Shown one piece after another: positions 1 to 6,651 of a stretch of DNA of 8,009 bases. Location of the stretch: assembly GCA_902493665.1 (NCBI GenBank), contig CABUQL010000045.1, forward strand, positions 1-8,009, read 5' to 3'. The position numbers were made by a program, and so were the translations under genes. Source of the stretch: an uncultured Eubacteriales bacterium. GTDB taxonomy: Bacteria; Bacillota; Clostridia; UMGS1810. The number at the start of each line of letters is the position of its first letter. Within the stretch, counting starts at the first letter, position 1. The notes under the pieces were generated by a model that did no database searches, was not told the DNA's origin, and worked only from the letters and a program-made list of their open reading frames with translations.

Positions 1-2
1 AT

Positions 3-33
3 AAAAAAACACGTCCTTTTTGGACGTGTTTTT
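3..33 (-). terminator. Intrinsic terminator of the leftward SLH gene
   Basis: A perfect 12-bp stem (5-16 with 22-33) encloses a 5-nt loop. Read on the minus strand it follows the stop codon of the leftward SLH gene by about 18 nt and ends in a run of at least seven T. The A/T-rich stem base means it could also stop transcription entering from the left on the plus strand. Confidence 0.9.
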
Positions 34-51
34 AACTTATGCAGTCAGATT

Positions 52-1005
52 TTATTTTGCCGGTCTTATATCTATGATTGTGTAATTTGTATCGGAAATT
101 TCCTTAACATAAATATCTGAAGGCGTATCGAGATATTGATTTACAGGTACATCTTTTTCAAATTTAAATGTATACGTTGCATAATTATCTTTGTCTGCAT
201 TTTTGCCAAGATATTCTTCCCAAAAATCGTCATCGTTTGCATTGTTAAAACGGTATATAACTTCGTCGTCGGAACATTTTAATTTGTTGTATGCTTTTTG
301 GCTTGTTCCGACTATGTTGCCGCTTATTTTTGCAATTCCGAGCTCTGTTGTGATGAGTGACCTATACGGATAATCGCCGGTACCGTCCATTATTGCAAAC
401 GTTGCCGGAGTGCTGAATTTGACCATCAGCGTTAACGGAACGGTGAGAGCATTGTACATAAGCTGCGCAACTGTTCCTCTTGTAGCGGCATCGTCTGTTT
501 TTTCAACTTTAACATCGGTTGAAACACCGTATTTGTGTGCAATTTTAAGATAACCGTCCGGCCATCCGCCGTTTGATTCAGCCATTAAATTATATCCTAT
601 AGCGGAAATAATCATTTTAACCGCTTGTTCATATGTTACATTGCCGTCCGGCTCAAACGTTCCGTCTCCCATTCCGCTTACAATTTTTTGACCTTTGCAA
701 AATGTGATGTATTTACTTGCCCAATGATCTTCGGTAACATCAGTAAAGAGATCGTGATATTCGGTCGGTTTAGCTCCGAGCGCACGGCACAATATGGCAC
801 ACATTTCCGCTCTTGTAATGTTGGCATTCGGTCTGAAAGTATTGTCTTCGTAACCGTTTAAGATGTCAAGTGTTGACAGTGTTCGAACTGCACCGTATAT
901 GTCGCTTTCTTCGGATACGTCGGTGTATGCCGCAAAAGCATTTGTGCTGAGCATTAAAGATGCTAAAAGCGCAATTGAAATAATTCTTTTCAGTTTTTTA
1001 ATCAT
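52..1005 (-). CDS. Exported S-layer homology (SLH) domain protein, short form
   Basis: 317 residues. Residues 1-25 form a signal peptide (basic MIKKLKR start, hydrophobic core, AFA cleavage site before AYTD). Two clear SLH repeats follow: about 27-77, with the wall-binding motif ITRAE at 63-67, and about 86-137, where TRAE is replaced by TYEQ. A degenerate third lies at about 150-187 (TRGT in place of TRAE). SLH triplets are known to bind pyruvylated secondary cell-wall polymers, so the protein is probably held non-covalently on the cell surface. Residues 195-317, including GIAKISGNIVGTS, resemble the segment after the SLH triplet in long clostridial SLH proteins, but I recognise no enzyme domain. 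The protein is short for such a family, although the start, stop and terminator look intact. The start is supported by GGAGGGG (minus strand, 1013-1019) 7 nt upstream. Function beyond wall attachment is unknown. Confidence 0.9.
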   Translation of the reverse strand: MIKKLKRIISIALLASLMLSTNAFAAYTDVSEESDIYGAVRTLSTLDILNGYEDNTFRPNANITRAEMCAILCRALGAKPTEYHDLFTDVTEDHWASKYITFCKGQKIVSGMGDGTFEPDGNVTYEQAVKMIISAIGYNLMAESNGGWPDGYLKIAHKYGVSTDVKVEKTDDAATRGTVAQLMYNALTVPLTLMVKFSTPATFAIMDGTGDYPYRSLITTELGIAKISGNIVGTSQKAYNKLKCSDDEVIYRFNNANDDDFWEEYLGKNADKDNYATYTFKFEKDVPVNQYLDTPSDIYVKEISDTNYTIIDIRPAK

Positions 1006-1042
1006 ATAGATTCCCCTCCGGTAAAGTTTTCCTTAATTTCAC

Positions 1043-1051
1043 ATTATATCA
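1043..1051 (-). promoter_or_regulatory. Extended -10 promoter of the leftward SLH gene
   Basis: On the minus strand the site reads TGATATAAT, a consensus extended -10 (TGnTATAAT). No good -35 hexamer is visible at 16-18 nt, as is typical when the TG extension is present. The predicted transcript starts near 1036, giving a leader of about 30 nt that contains the GGAGGGG ribosome binding site. Confidence 0.65.
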
Positions 1052-1201
1052 TAATATTACAAAAATTTTTATGAAATGTTTTGTGATGTAATGTTTTTTT
1101 AATGTTTTGCACGAAAAACGGCAAATAACAAACATCGGAAAAAAGTTTTTTATATTTTAATTATTACTTTGTTTCAATTATATTACTTTTTAAATTTTGT
1201 G

Positions 1202-1230
1202 TTGAATAAGGCATATTTTTATGGTAAATT
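1202..1230 (+). promoter_or_regulatory. Promoter of the SLH-PstS gene
   Basis: TTGAAT (1202-1207), 17-nt spacer, TAAATT (1225-1230), with a TG extension at 1222-1223. The leader is about 30 nt and carries AAAAGGGGGA (1251-1260) 6 nt before the ATG. The rest of the intergenic region (1052-1201) is very AT-rich; I see no RNA gene or strong dyad in it. Confidence 0.65.
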
Positions 1231-1266
1231 TAACTTGTAAATACACCGCAAAAAGGGGGAACAATT

Positions 1267-3060
1267 ATGAAGAAAAAAATCATTTCCGTTATGCTTTGCT
1301 GCGCAGTTTTAATGCAGTGTGTATCTTGCTTTGCGCAGGACACGGAAAAAGAAATACCATCATCCGACAATGAACTTTTTTCAACAGTAAGCATAGTATT
1401 TCCGGGGGGCAATGAATATTTTACCGATAACTATGAAAAAAGCAGTTCTACGTTTTTAAGATACAGCGACGATAAAACACCGATAGCACTTTCGGCATAT
1501 TACGACGGTTATGTGTTTGGAACCGTTCCGAAAGAAAACGAAAACAGACCCGTTGAGTACTTTTTTGCGGAAGAAAAATTCTTTTCCGATGAGCCAAATG
1601 ACGAAGACGGTTACACGGACGATACATATCATTATTATATAATGAAGGAATTAGCAAAAAGAGGGGTTGTAACCGGTGATGACAAAGGACGTGCAAACCC
1701 GAATGAAAGCATAACAAGAGCAGAAGCGGCTGCAATGATTTTAAGGCTTATGGGTGTGGAAAAGCTTGACGCTCCCGAAAGTGGATTTAGCGATGTTGCA
1801 CCTGATTCTTGGTATGCTCCTTATGTTGCAAAAGCAAAACAGATTGGCATTGTAAGCGGTGATTCGCCGACTTTGTTTTCACCCGAAAGACATGTTTCAA
1901 GACAGGAAACTGTTGCAATGGCGGCAAGAGCGGTTTGGCGCACGGGATTTGCCAGAGAAAACAAAAATGCAACAATAGAAGATGTTCTTACTAATATGGA
2001 AGTCGGAGATGCTAAGAAGCTTCCGTCATGGGCATACAGTGCATATGAAACAATGAAGTTCAGCGTGCCGTACGATATGGTTGAATCGGATAAACTCGAT
2101 GCCGAAGGTGTGCCGATTTCAATATTTTATCTCAATCCGCAGTCGGACGCAACAAGATTTCAGATGGCAGAAATGCTTCTGAGAATTTGCGAAAACTTCC
2201 AGGTTTATCCGTCACAGATTGCAAAACAATACGGATTTGACAAAAAAATGCCCGTAATGGACGGCTCTACATCTACTTATCCGTTTACTCAGGCTATATA
2301 TACACAGTTGTTTTTCAACGGATACAATCATAAGGACAAACCGTTAAAACACAGTAAAAGCCATGCAACATATGAAAAGCTTATAGACGGCAAAATCGAT
2401 ATGATGATTGCTTCCGTTTATCCGGCTGAAGATATTTTGGCGCTTGCAAAAGAAAAAAATGTTGAACTTGAGCTTATTCCTATAGCTTATGACGCAATGG
2501 TATTTTTCACAAACGCCCAAAACTCGTCGTCAAATCTTACGATGCAGCAGATTACCGATATATACGTTGACAACAAATATACAAACTGGAATCAAATCGG
2601 CGGCGAAGATGCGCTTTTGTATCCGTATGCAAGAAATTATGACAGCGGAAGCCATGCGCAGATGGAAAGACATTTTCTTAAAGGCAAAGACATAAACGAT
2701 AAAATCAGACAGGAAACGACGTCAATTTCAATGGCAAATGTGCTTACAGACGTAATGGGAGCTATGACAGAAAATCCGAAGGGCTACGGACTCGGATACA
2801 GCATTTATTACTACTTTAACAATATGGATATGTTCTATGATACAAAAACAAACTTAAAGCTCTTGTCGGTTGACGGAGTATTGCCGAGCGACGAAACGAT
2901 TGCAAACGGAACTTATCCTTTGTCAAACAACACTTATATTGTTTTAAGAAAAGACGAACCAAAAGATTCGCCCGCGAGAAAAATGGCAGAATTTATGCTT
3001 ACCGAGGGAGGTCAGCAGTGCGTTGCCGACGCAGGTTTCGGACCACTTATTAAAAAGTAA
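1267..3060 (+). CDS. SLH-anchored PstS-like substrate-binding protein
   Basis: 597 residues. A signal peptide covers about 1-23 and is unusually cysteine-rich (C11, C12, C18, C21). Residues 24-112 are unrecognised. SLH repeats lie at about 115-165 (ITRAEAA at 149-155, intact TRAE) and 172-222 (SRQE variant), with a degenerate third around 250-308 (TRFQ). Residues 327-595 form a complete PstS/PBP-like-2 domain: VMDGSTSTYPF (330-340) as first ligand loop, YEKLIDGKIDMM (369-380), a hinge-like segment from AYDAMVFF into LTMQQITDIY (407-433), NWNQIGG, the second ligand loop RNYDSGSHAQ (456-465), GYGLGYS (506-512), NGTYPLSN and the C-terminal EGGQQ. PstS proteins capture phosphate for the PstCAB transporter. 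Here the domain is tethered by SLH repeats instead of a canonical lipoprotein anchor, and no pst genes adjoin it, so phosphate sensing, scavenging or another ligand are all possible. It has its own promoter and terminator. Confidence 0.88.
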   Translation: MKKKIISVMLCCAVLMQCVSCFAQDTEKEIPSSDNELFSTVSIVFPGGNEYFTDNYEKSSSTFLRYSDDKTPIALSAYYDGYVFGTVPKENENRPVEYFFAEEKFFSDEPNDEDGYTDDTYHYYIMKELAKRGVVTGDDKGRANPNESITRAEAAAMILRLMGVEKLDAPESGFSDVAPDSWYAPYVAKAKQIGIVSGDSPTLFSPERHVSRQETVAMAARAVWRTGFARENKNATIEDVLTNMEVGDAKKLPSWAYSAYETMKFSVPYDMVESDKLDAEGVPISIFYLNPQSDATRFQMAEMLLRICENFQVYPSQIAKQYGFDKKMPVMDGSTSTYPFTQAIYTQLFFNGYNHKDKPLKHSKSHATYEKLIDGKIDMMIASVYPAEDILALAKEKNVELELIPIAYDAMVFFTNAQNSSSNLTMQQITDIYVDNKYTNWNQIGGEDALLYPYARNYDSGSHAQMERHFLKGKDINDKIRQETTSISMANVLTDVMGAMTENPKGYGLGYSIYYYFNNMDMFYDTKTNLKLLSVDGVLPSDETIANGTYPLSNNTYIVLRKDEPKDSPARKMAEFMLTEGGQQCVADAGFGPLIKK

Positions 3061-3074
3061 ACAGGATTTTCTGT

Positions 3075-3113
3075 AAAAAAGGTGCTGCGCAAATTTTTAT
3101 GCAGCATCTTTTT
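3075..3113 (+). terminator. Intrinsic terminator of the SLH-PstS gene
   Basis: Stem 3081-3088 (GGTGCTGC) pairs with 3101-3108 (GCAGCATC), with one G-U pair and a 12-nt loop. It is extended by an A run upstream pairing with the T run at 3109-3113. It lies about 15 nt after the stop codon. Confidence 0.85.
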
Positions 3114-3205
3114 GTGTTTTATGACTTGCCATAATAAATGTGATTATAGTTAATAAAAGTGTGGATTTTGTGCACATTTAACAAAAAAACAACATATTTT
3201 TTGGC

Positions 3206-3235
3206 TTTACTTAATAATAAGTGTTATGTTATAAT
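3206..3235 (+). promoter_or_regulatory. Promoter of the GH10 gene
   Basis: TTTACT (3206-3211), 18-nt spacer, then a perfect TATAAT (3230-3235) with a TG extension at 3227-3228. The predicted start is near 3242, giving a leader of about 38 nt. The upstream part of the gap (3114-3205) is AT-rich and holds the inverted repeats described separately. Confidence 0.7.
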
Positions 3236-3264
3236 AAATTGAACCATTAAATTCTAACACATGT

Positions 3265-3271
3265 AAAGGAG
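3265..3271 (+). promoter_or_regulatory. Ribosome binding site that fixes the TTG start of the GH10 gene
   Basis: AAAGGAG lies 8 nt before TTG at 3280-3282. The next in-frame ATG is codon 13, inside the signal-peptide hydrophobic core, and would remove the basic n-region (MKRT), so TTG is the credible start. Confidence 0.85.
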
Positions 3272-3279
3272 AGAGAAAT

Positions 3280-6186
3280 TTGAAAAGAACACTTTCACTG
3301 GTATTATCTGTATTAATGATTTTGTCTGCGTTTACTTTCCAGACAGCATTTGCGGCAGATGACATCAAAGTAACAATCAACGGGCAGAACCTGACAATGG
3401 ATCAGCCTCCGGTTCTGGTAAATGACAGAACACTCGTTCCGGTAAGAGCAATATTTGAAGCTCTCGGAGCAAAGGTAGACTGGAACAACGACACCAACAC
3501 CGCAACAGGAGTATTGGGCAGCACAACAGTTGAAATCCAGATAGAAAACACTGTTGCAAAAGTTAACGGAAAAGACGTTACGCTCGACGTTCCGGCAAAA
3601 CTTATTTCGGACAGAACACTTGTTCCGGTAAGATTTATTTCGGAATCGCTCGGCGCAAAAGTTGACTGGGATAACGATACACAGACAGTTATTATCACAA
3701 CAACTTCTGCAGGCGGCGCACTTTTGGATTTGACTTTTGACAGTCTTACAAAGTTTGAAAACAAAACAGACTTTATCACAGGCGCAAGCTATGATGTAAA
3801 ACAGGTTTCACTTTCAAAAGACGTTGACCACACAACAGGAAGCGGTCAGTCGCTCAAATTGGATAACAGAACCAAATCCGACCACAGAGTGAAATTTGTA
3901 AATTCGTTTAAGGGTGCACAAAAAGGAGCAACATACGTTGTTTCAGCTTATGTTTACGCTCCCGAAGCTGCTGAAAAAGTAGGTATCGGCGTTTACGGAG
4001 ATGTTGGCACAAGCACAGCATTTATGCCTGCAAAGCATCTTGAAATAGATGTTCCCGCAAAAACATGGACAAAGCTTGAAATGGAATATACATACGACAA
4101 CGAAGAAATCACACAGGTTGGTATCGACCAGCGTCCGGCTGCTGTAAAATGCGCACCGGTACTCTATGTTGACGATGTAAAAGTTGTTGCAAACGGCGGA
4201 GCAACAACTCCCTCAACACCTTCCACACCTGCAGAACAGGGCAAAACACTCGATACTCTTGTGCTTGCACAAAGAGAAGGAAAACGTCCTACACCTGTTA
4301 TAACAAATACAGGCAAAACATATGACGATCTCATTTTCTACAACAGAGATTTTGAAACTGCAGAAAAAAATAAAGTTTCATCGGAAGAAATGTTTAATGC
4401 ACTTCCGAAAAATCCTGTGGTTATTTCAACAGAAGACGACCTGTTAAATTCAACTCTTTCCGGAAAAGAGTATTCGAATTTTGAAATTGCAGATGTAGAC
4501 GGAATGCCGTTTAAAAAGGCAATTAAGGCTACTGTAAAAACAGTTCCGATATATTCATACTCAACACAAATGGTTCTTCCGAGTATGGATCAGTCAAAAT
4601 TTAAAACGGGCGACAGAATGCTTCTTATTTTCTATATGAAAACAGAAAAAGTTGATAACGAAGCAGGTGTCGGTCAGGTTCAGTGTATTGTTGAACAGGA
4701 AGTTGCACCGAACTCAAAATCTTTGAAGGAAGACGTTAAATCTGCAGCAGGCGATGCTTGGCACAAAGTTTATCTTCCTTTTATCGGATCAGAGGGCTAC
4801 ACAAGACTTTGCGTAAGACTCGGTTTCTATCCTCAGACTGTTCAGTTTGGCGGATACCAGATTTTAAATTACGGCAGTGATATTGATTTTGACAAGCTTC
4901 CGTCTGATACTGTTATGGAAGTTTCAGATAAAAGAGAGTTGTTTGACAGAAACGACGCTTGGAGAAAAGAAGCTTGGGACAGAATTGAAAAAATAAGAAA
5001 AGGCGATATTAAAGTTATTGTAAAAGACGCTGCGGGAAATGTTATTCCCGACGCTGACGTTAAGCTCGATATGTATGACCATGAATTTATGTGGGGTACG
5101 GCAATAAACGGAACAGTTCATGCTGATAAAAAATATCAGAAGGCAATTTCAGCACTCTTTAACACAGGTGTTGCGGAAACTTCTTTCAAACCGGCAGAGC
5201 TTTATTTGAAACCCGAAGCTGCAATGAAGGAATACAATGCTGCAATGGCACTCGGTCTTAAGAACTTCAGAGGTCACACATTAGTTTGGGACAGACCGCT
5301 TTCGAGAACTTATGACCAGACAAAAGGCGAATGGATTAAAAATACTACTGTAACAGAAGAACTTGCAAAACTTACAATTGCAAACGATAAAGCAGGCATT
5401 GACGCTTATATTGAAAATATGATTAAGACGATTGAAGGTCAGTTTGACGGCAAAGTTTGCGATTGGGACGTTGTAAATGAACTTTTAAACAACAACGAAA
5501 TCAGAACAAGATTCGGAAACGGTGTTTTAAACGATTGGTTTAAATGGGCTAATAAGTACGACACACATGCTAAAAAGTATATCAACGAAACAGGCATTAC
5601 AGGTTATGTTGCAAAAACAGACCAGTCCGAATCAAGACTTCAGGACTTTATGCAGGTTCTTGATTATATGACTCAAAACGGCGTTGAATTTGACGGTATC
5701 GGTATTCAGGGGCACTTCGGAACATATGTAAACCCCGAAACCTTCTATGATCAGCTTAAACGTCTTCAGGATAAATACAACAAAGAAATGAAGGTTACGG
5801 AATACGATGTTAATCTTGATATGGACTCATCTGATCCCGAAGCTGCGGCAAGCTTTATGAGAGATATTATGATTGGTACATTCAGTCTTGAAAATGCTAC
5901 AGGTTTCCTGATGTGGGGATTCACAGACGCTCATCACTGGCTTAAGAGCGCTCCGGTATTCGATCAGAATTACAACATAAAGAAATCCGGCGAACAGTAC
6001 CTTGACCTTGTTTACAACAAGTGGTGGACACAGGAAGACGGTAAAACAACTTCTGACGGTTCTTACCAGACAAGAGGATACTACGGCGATTACCTTATCA
6101 CCGCAAGTGCAAACGGCAAGTCAAAAACAGTTGATGTTAAATGCTACAAAGGAGCAGACAACACAATTACAATTACACTTGACTGA
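3280..6186 (+). CDS. Secreted multidomain family GH10 endo-xylanase-type glycosidase
   Basis: 968 residues, starting at TTG. Order: signal peptide 1-25 (AFA before ADD); CuAO_N-type domain 29-140, a tandem duplication of the DRTLVPVR...LGAKVDW unit (49-68 and 111-130); a CBM4_9-like beta-sandwich about 147-304, ending LYVDDVKVV; a Thr/Pro/Ser linker 308-318; a second beta-sandwich-like region about 345-533 with QTVQFGGYQILNYG; then GH10 from about 558. The catalytic domain has RGHTLVW (664-670), acid/base E734 in WDVVNEL, GIGIQGH (806-812), nucleophile E841 in VTEYDV and MWGFTDAHHW (878-887). GH10 enzymes cleave internal beta-1,4-xylosidic bonds with retention, outside the cell. Residues 576-600 and the tail 934-968 look like the two halves of an Ig-like module flanking the barrel, known in plant-type and Bacteroidetes GH10 proteins. 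The substrate is probably xylan, though cleft substitutions leave this open. TGA is followed by in-frame TAA. Transcribed alone. Confidence 0.93.
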   Translation: MKRTLSLVLSVLMILSAFTFQTAFAADDIKVTINGQNLTMDQPPVLVNDRTLVPVRAIFEALGAKVDWNNDTNTATGVLGSTTVEIQIENTVAKVNGKDVTLDVPAKLISDRTLVPVRFISESLGAKVDWDNDTQTVIITTTSAGGALLDLTFDSLTKFENKTDFITGASYDVKQVSLSKDVDHTTGSGQSLKLDNRTKSDHRVKFVNSFKGAQKGATYVVSAYVYAPEAAEKVGIGVYGDVGTSTAFMPAKHLEIDVPAKTWTKLEMEYTYDNEEITQVGIDQRPAAVKCAPVLYVDDVKVVANGGATTPSTPSTPAEQGKTLDTLVLAQREGKRPTPVITNTGKTYDDLIFYNRDFETAEKNKVSSEEMFNALPKNPVVISTEDDLLNSTLSGKEYSNFEIADVDGMPFKKAIKATVKTVPIYSYSTQMVLPSMDQSKFKTGDRMLLIFYMKTEKVDNEAGVGQVQCIVEQEVAPNSKSLKEDVKSAAGDAWHKVYLPFIGSEGYTRLCVRLGFYPQTVQFGGYQILNYGSDIDFDKLPSDTVMEVSDKRELFDRNDAWRKEAWDRIEKIRKGDIKVIVKDAAGNVIPDADVKLDMYDHEFMWGTAINGTVHADKKYQKAISALFNTGVAETSFKPAELYLKPEAAMKEYNAAMALGLKNFRGHTLVWDRPLSRTYDQTKGEWIKNTTVTEELAKLTIANDKAGIDAYIENMIKTIEGQFDGKVCDWDVVNELLNNNEIRTRFGNGVLNDWFKWANKYDTHAKKYINETGITGYVAKTDQSESRLQDFMQVLDYMTQNGVEFDGIGIQGHFGTYVNPETFYDQLKRLQDKYNKEMKVTEYDVNLDMDSSDPEAAASFMRDIMIGTFSLENATGFLMWGFTDAHHWLKSAPVFDQNYNIKKSGEQYLDLVYNKWWTQEDGKTTSDGSYQTRGYYGDYLITASANGKSKTVDVKCYKGADNTITITLD
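3424..3681 (+). repeat. Internal duplication of the CuAO_N unit in the GH10 gene
   Basis: Two units (3424-3495 and 3610-3681) are 186 nt apart and encode near-identical 24-residue blocks, DRTLVPVR...LGAKVDW.NDT. They share most bases but differ at many third positions, so this is an old duplication and not a recent copy. CuAO_N domains normally occur as such paired units. Confidence 0.85.
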
Positions 6187-6213
6187 TAAGATTTAAAAAA
6201 TAAGGCAATTAAG

Positions 6214-6251
6214 AAGCCGAAAACAACATATTATTGTTGTTTTCGGCTTTT
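6214..6251 (+). terminator. Intrinsic terminator of the GH10 gene
   Basis: A perfect 15-bp stem (6214-6228 with 6235-6249) has a 6-nt loop and a short T tail, 27 nt after the stop codon. The stem is strong and should isolate the gene from the tRNA unit downstream. Confidence 0.93.
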
Positions 6252-6430
6252 AAATTTAATTCATTTTGTTTGGTATCTTGTGCCTTTTTGTGTATGACAA
6301 GGTGAGTAAACAAGTATTTAACAAATCAGAGGCGAATTGTGGTGATTAAGTCTTCGACGGCTTAGGCTCCCGTGCGCCTAAGACACTAACGCTTTGAAAG
6401 AAAGTTTTTTAAATATTTTTGTATAATGTA
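6252..6430. other. Non-coding spacer with a GC-rich structured island
   Basis: No gene is supported here. Positions about 6341-6395 are clearly richer in G and C than the flanks. They hold a 7-bp stem (CTTAGGC 6361-6367 with GCCTAAG 6376-6382, 8-nt loop) and a competing pairing (GTCTT 6350-6354 with AAGAC 6380-6384). A T-rich stretch follows (6405-6421). It could be a small RNA, a decayed gene or tRNA, or a scar; the sequence does not decide. A short reading frame from GTG at 6302 (15 codons) precedes it, without good support as a gene. Confidence 0.4.
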
Positions 6431-6459
6431 TTGACATTTTACTGTAAAAAATATATAAT
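6431..6459 (+). promoter_or_regulatory. Perfect-consensus sigma-A promoter of the tRNA gene
   Basis: TTGACA (6431-6436), exactly 17 nt, TATAAT (6454-6459). Both hexamers match consensus at every base. Transcription should start near 6466, leaving a 5' leader of about 16 nt for RNase P to remove. This is by far the strongest-looking promoter in the window, as expected for a stable RNA. Confidence 0.92.
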
Positions 6460-6482
6460 AATTTAGTGACATTTTAACATTT

Positions 6483-6558
6483 GCTGACGTGGCACAGTAG
6501 GTAGCGCAACGCCTTGGTAAGGCGTAGGTCGGCGGTTCAAGTCCGCTCGTCAGCTCCA
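6483..6558 (+). tRNA. trnT: tRNA-Thr (anticodon GGU), CCA encoded
   Basis: Full cloverleaf of 76 nt. The acceptor stem is GCTGACG (6483-6489) with CGTCAGC (6548-6554), discriminator T6555 and an encoded CCA (6556-6558). The D arm is 6492-6507, with an A-C mismatch in its stem (A6494 opposite C6505 or its neighbour, by standard numbering 12-23). The anticodon stem is 6509-6513 with 6521-6525, loop TTGGTAA, anticodon GGT at 6516-6518 reading ACC and ACU threonine codons. The T arm is 6531-6547 with TTCAAGT loop. It has its own promoter and terminator, so it is transcribed alone. Confidence 0.96.
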
Positions 6559-6593
6559 AAAAAGCAAGGTTTAGTAATAAACCTCGCTTTTTT
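6558..6593. terminator. Two-way terminator between tRNA-Thr and ppa
   Basis: The stem 6558-6572 pairs with 6579-6593, with one A-C mismatch and a 6-nt loop (6573-6578). A run of six A on the left and six T on the right make it work in both directions: for tRNA-Thr rightward and for ppa leftward. The hairpin begins right at the encoded CCA of the tRNA. Between it and the ppa stop (6594-6651) I see no second convincing terminator. Confidence 0.88.
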
Positions 6594-6651
6594 ATTATCA
6601 GATTAAATTGAATTAAAAACTAAGGGTTCGGTTCTACGGTGCCTTTTTAAA

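Noticed and set aside
3135..3180. TAAATGTG (3135-3142) and CACATTTA (3173-3180) inverted repeat upstream of the GH10 gene
   Set aside because: The 30-nt separation and simple AT-rich arms make it weak as an operator or hairpin, and it was not counted as a feature.
3402..3779. Antisense open frame of 125 codons opposite the start of the GH10 gene
   Set aside because: It lies wholly under the CuAO_N coding sequence, its repeats mirror that duplication, and it has no recognisable domain. It is a shadow of the sense gene.
4924..5121. Antisense open frame of 65 codons within the GH10 gene
   Set aside because: It is fully inside a gene with clear homology and lacks a convincing ribosome binding site or promoter.
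6302..6349. Short frame GTG to TAA (15 codons) after an AAGG-like sequence, considered as a leader peptide
   Set aside because: No promoter at proper spacing, no downstream gene to attenuate except the tRNA, which has its own promoter, and no codon bias or known leader pattern.
6341..6395. The GC-rich island considered as a tRNA or tRNA relic
   Set aside because: No acceptor-stem pairing, T-loop or anticodon arm could be laid out, so only an unexplained structured segment is claimed.
6601..6651. A separate leftward terminator for ppa
   Set aside because: Only a weak AAGG/CCTT pairing is visible. The two-way hairpin at 6558-6593 explains termination better.
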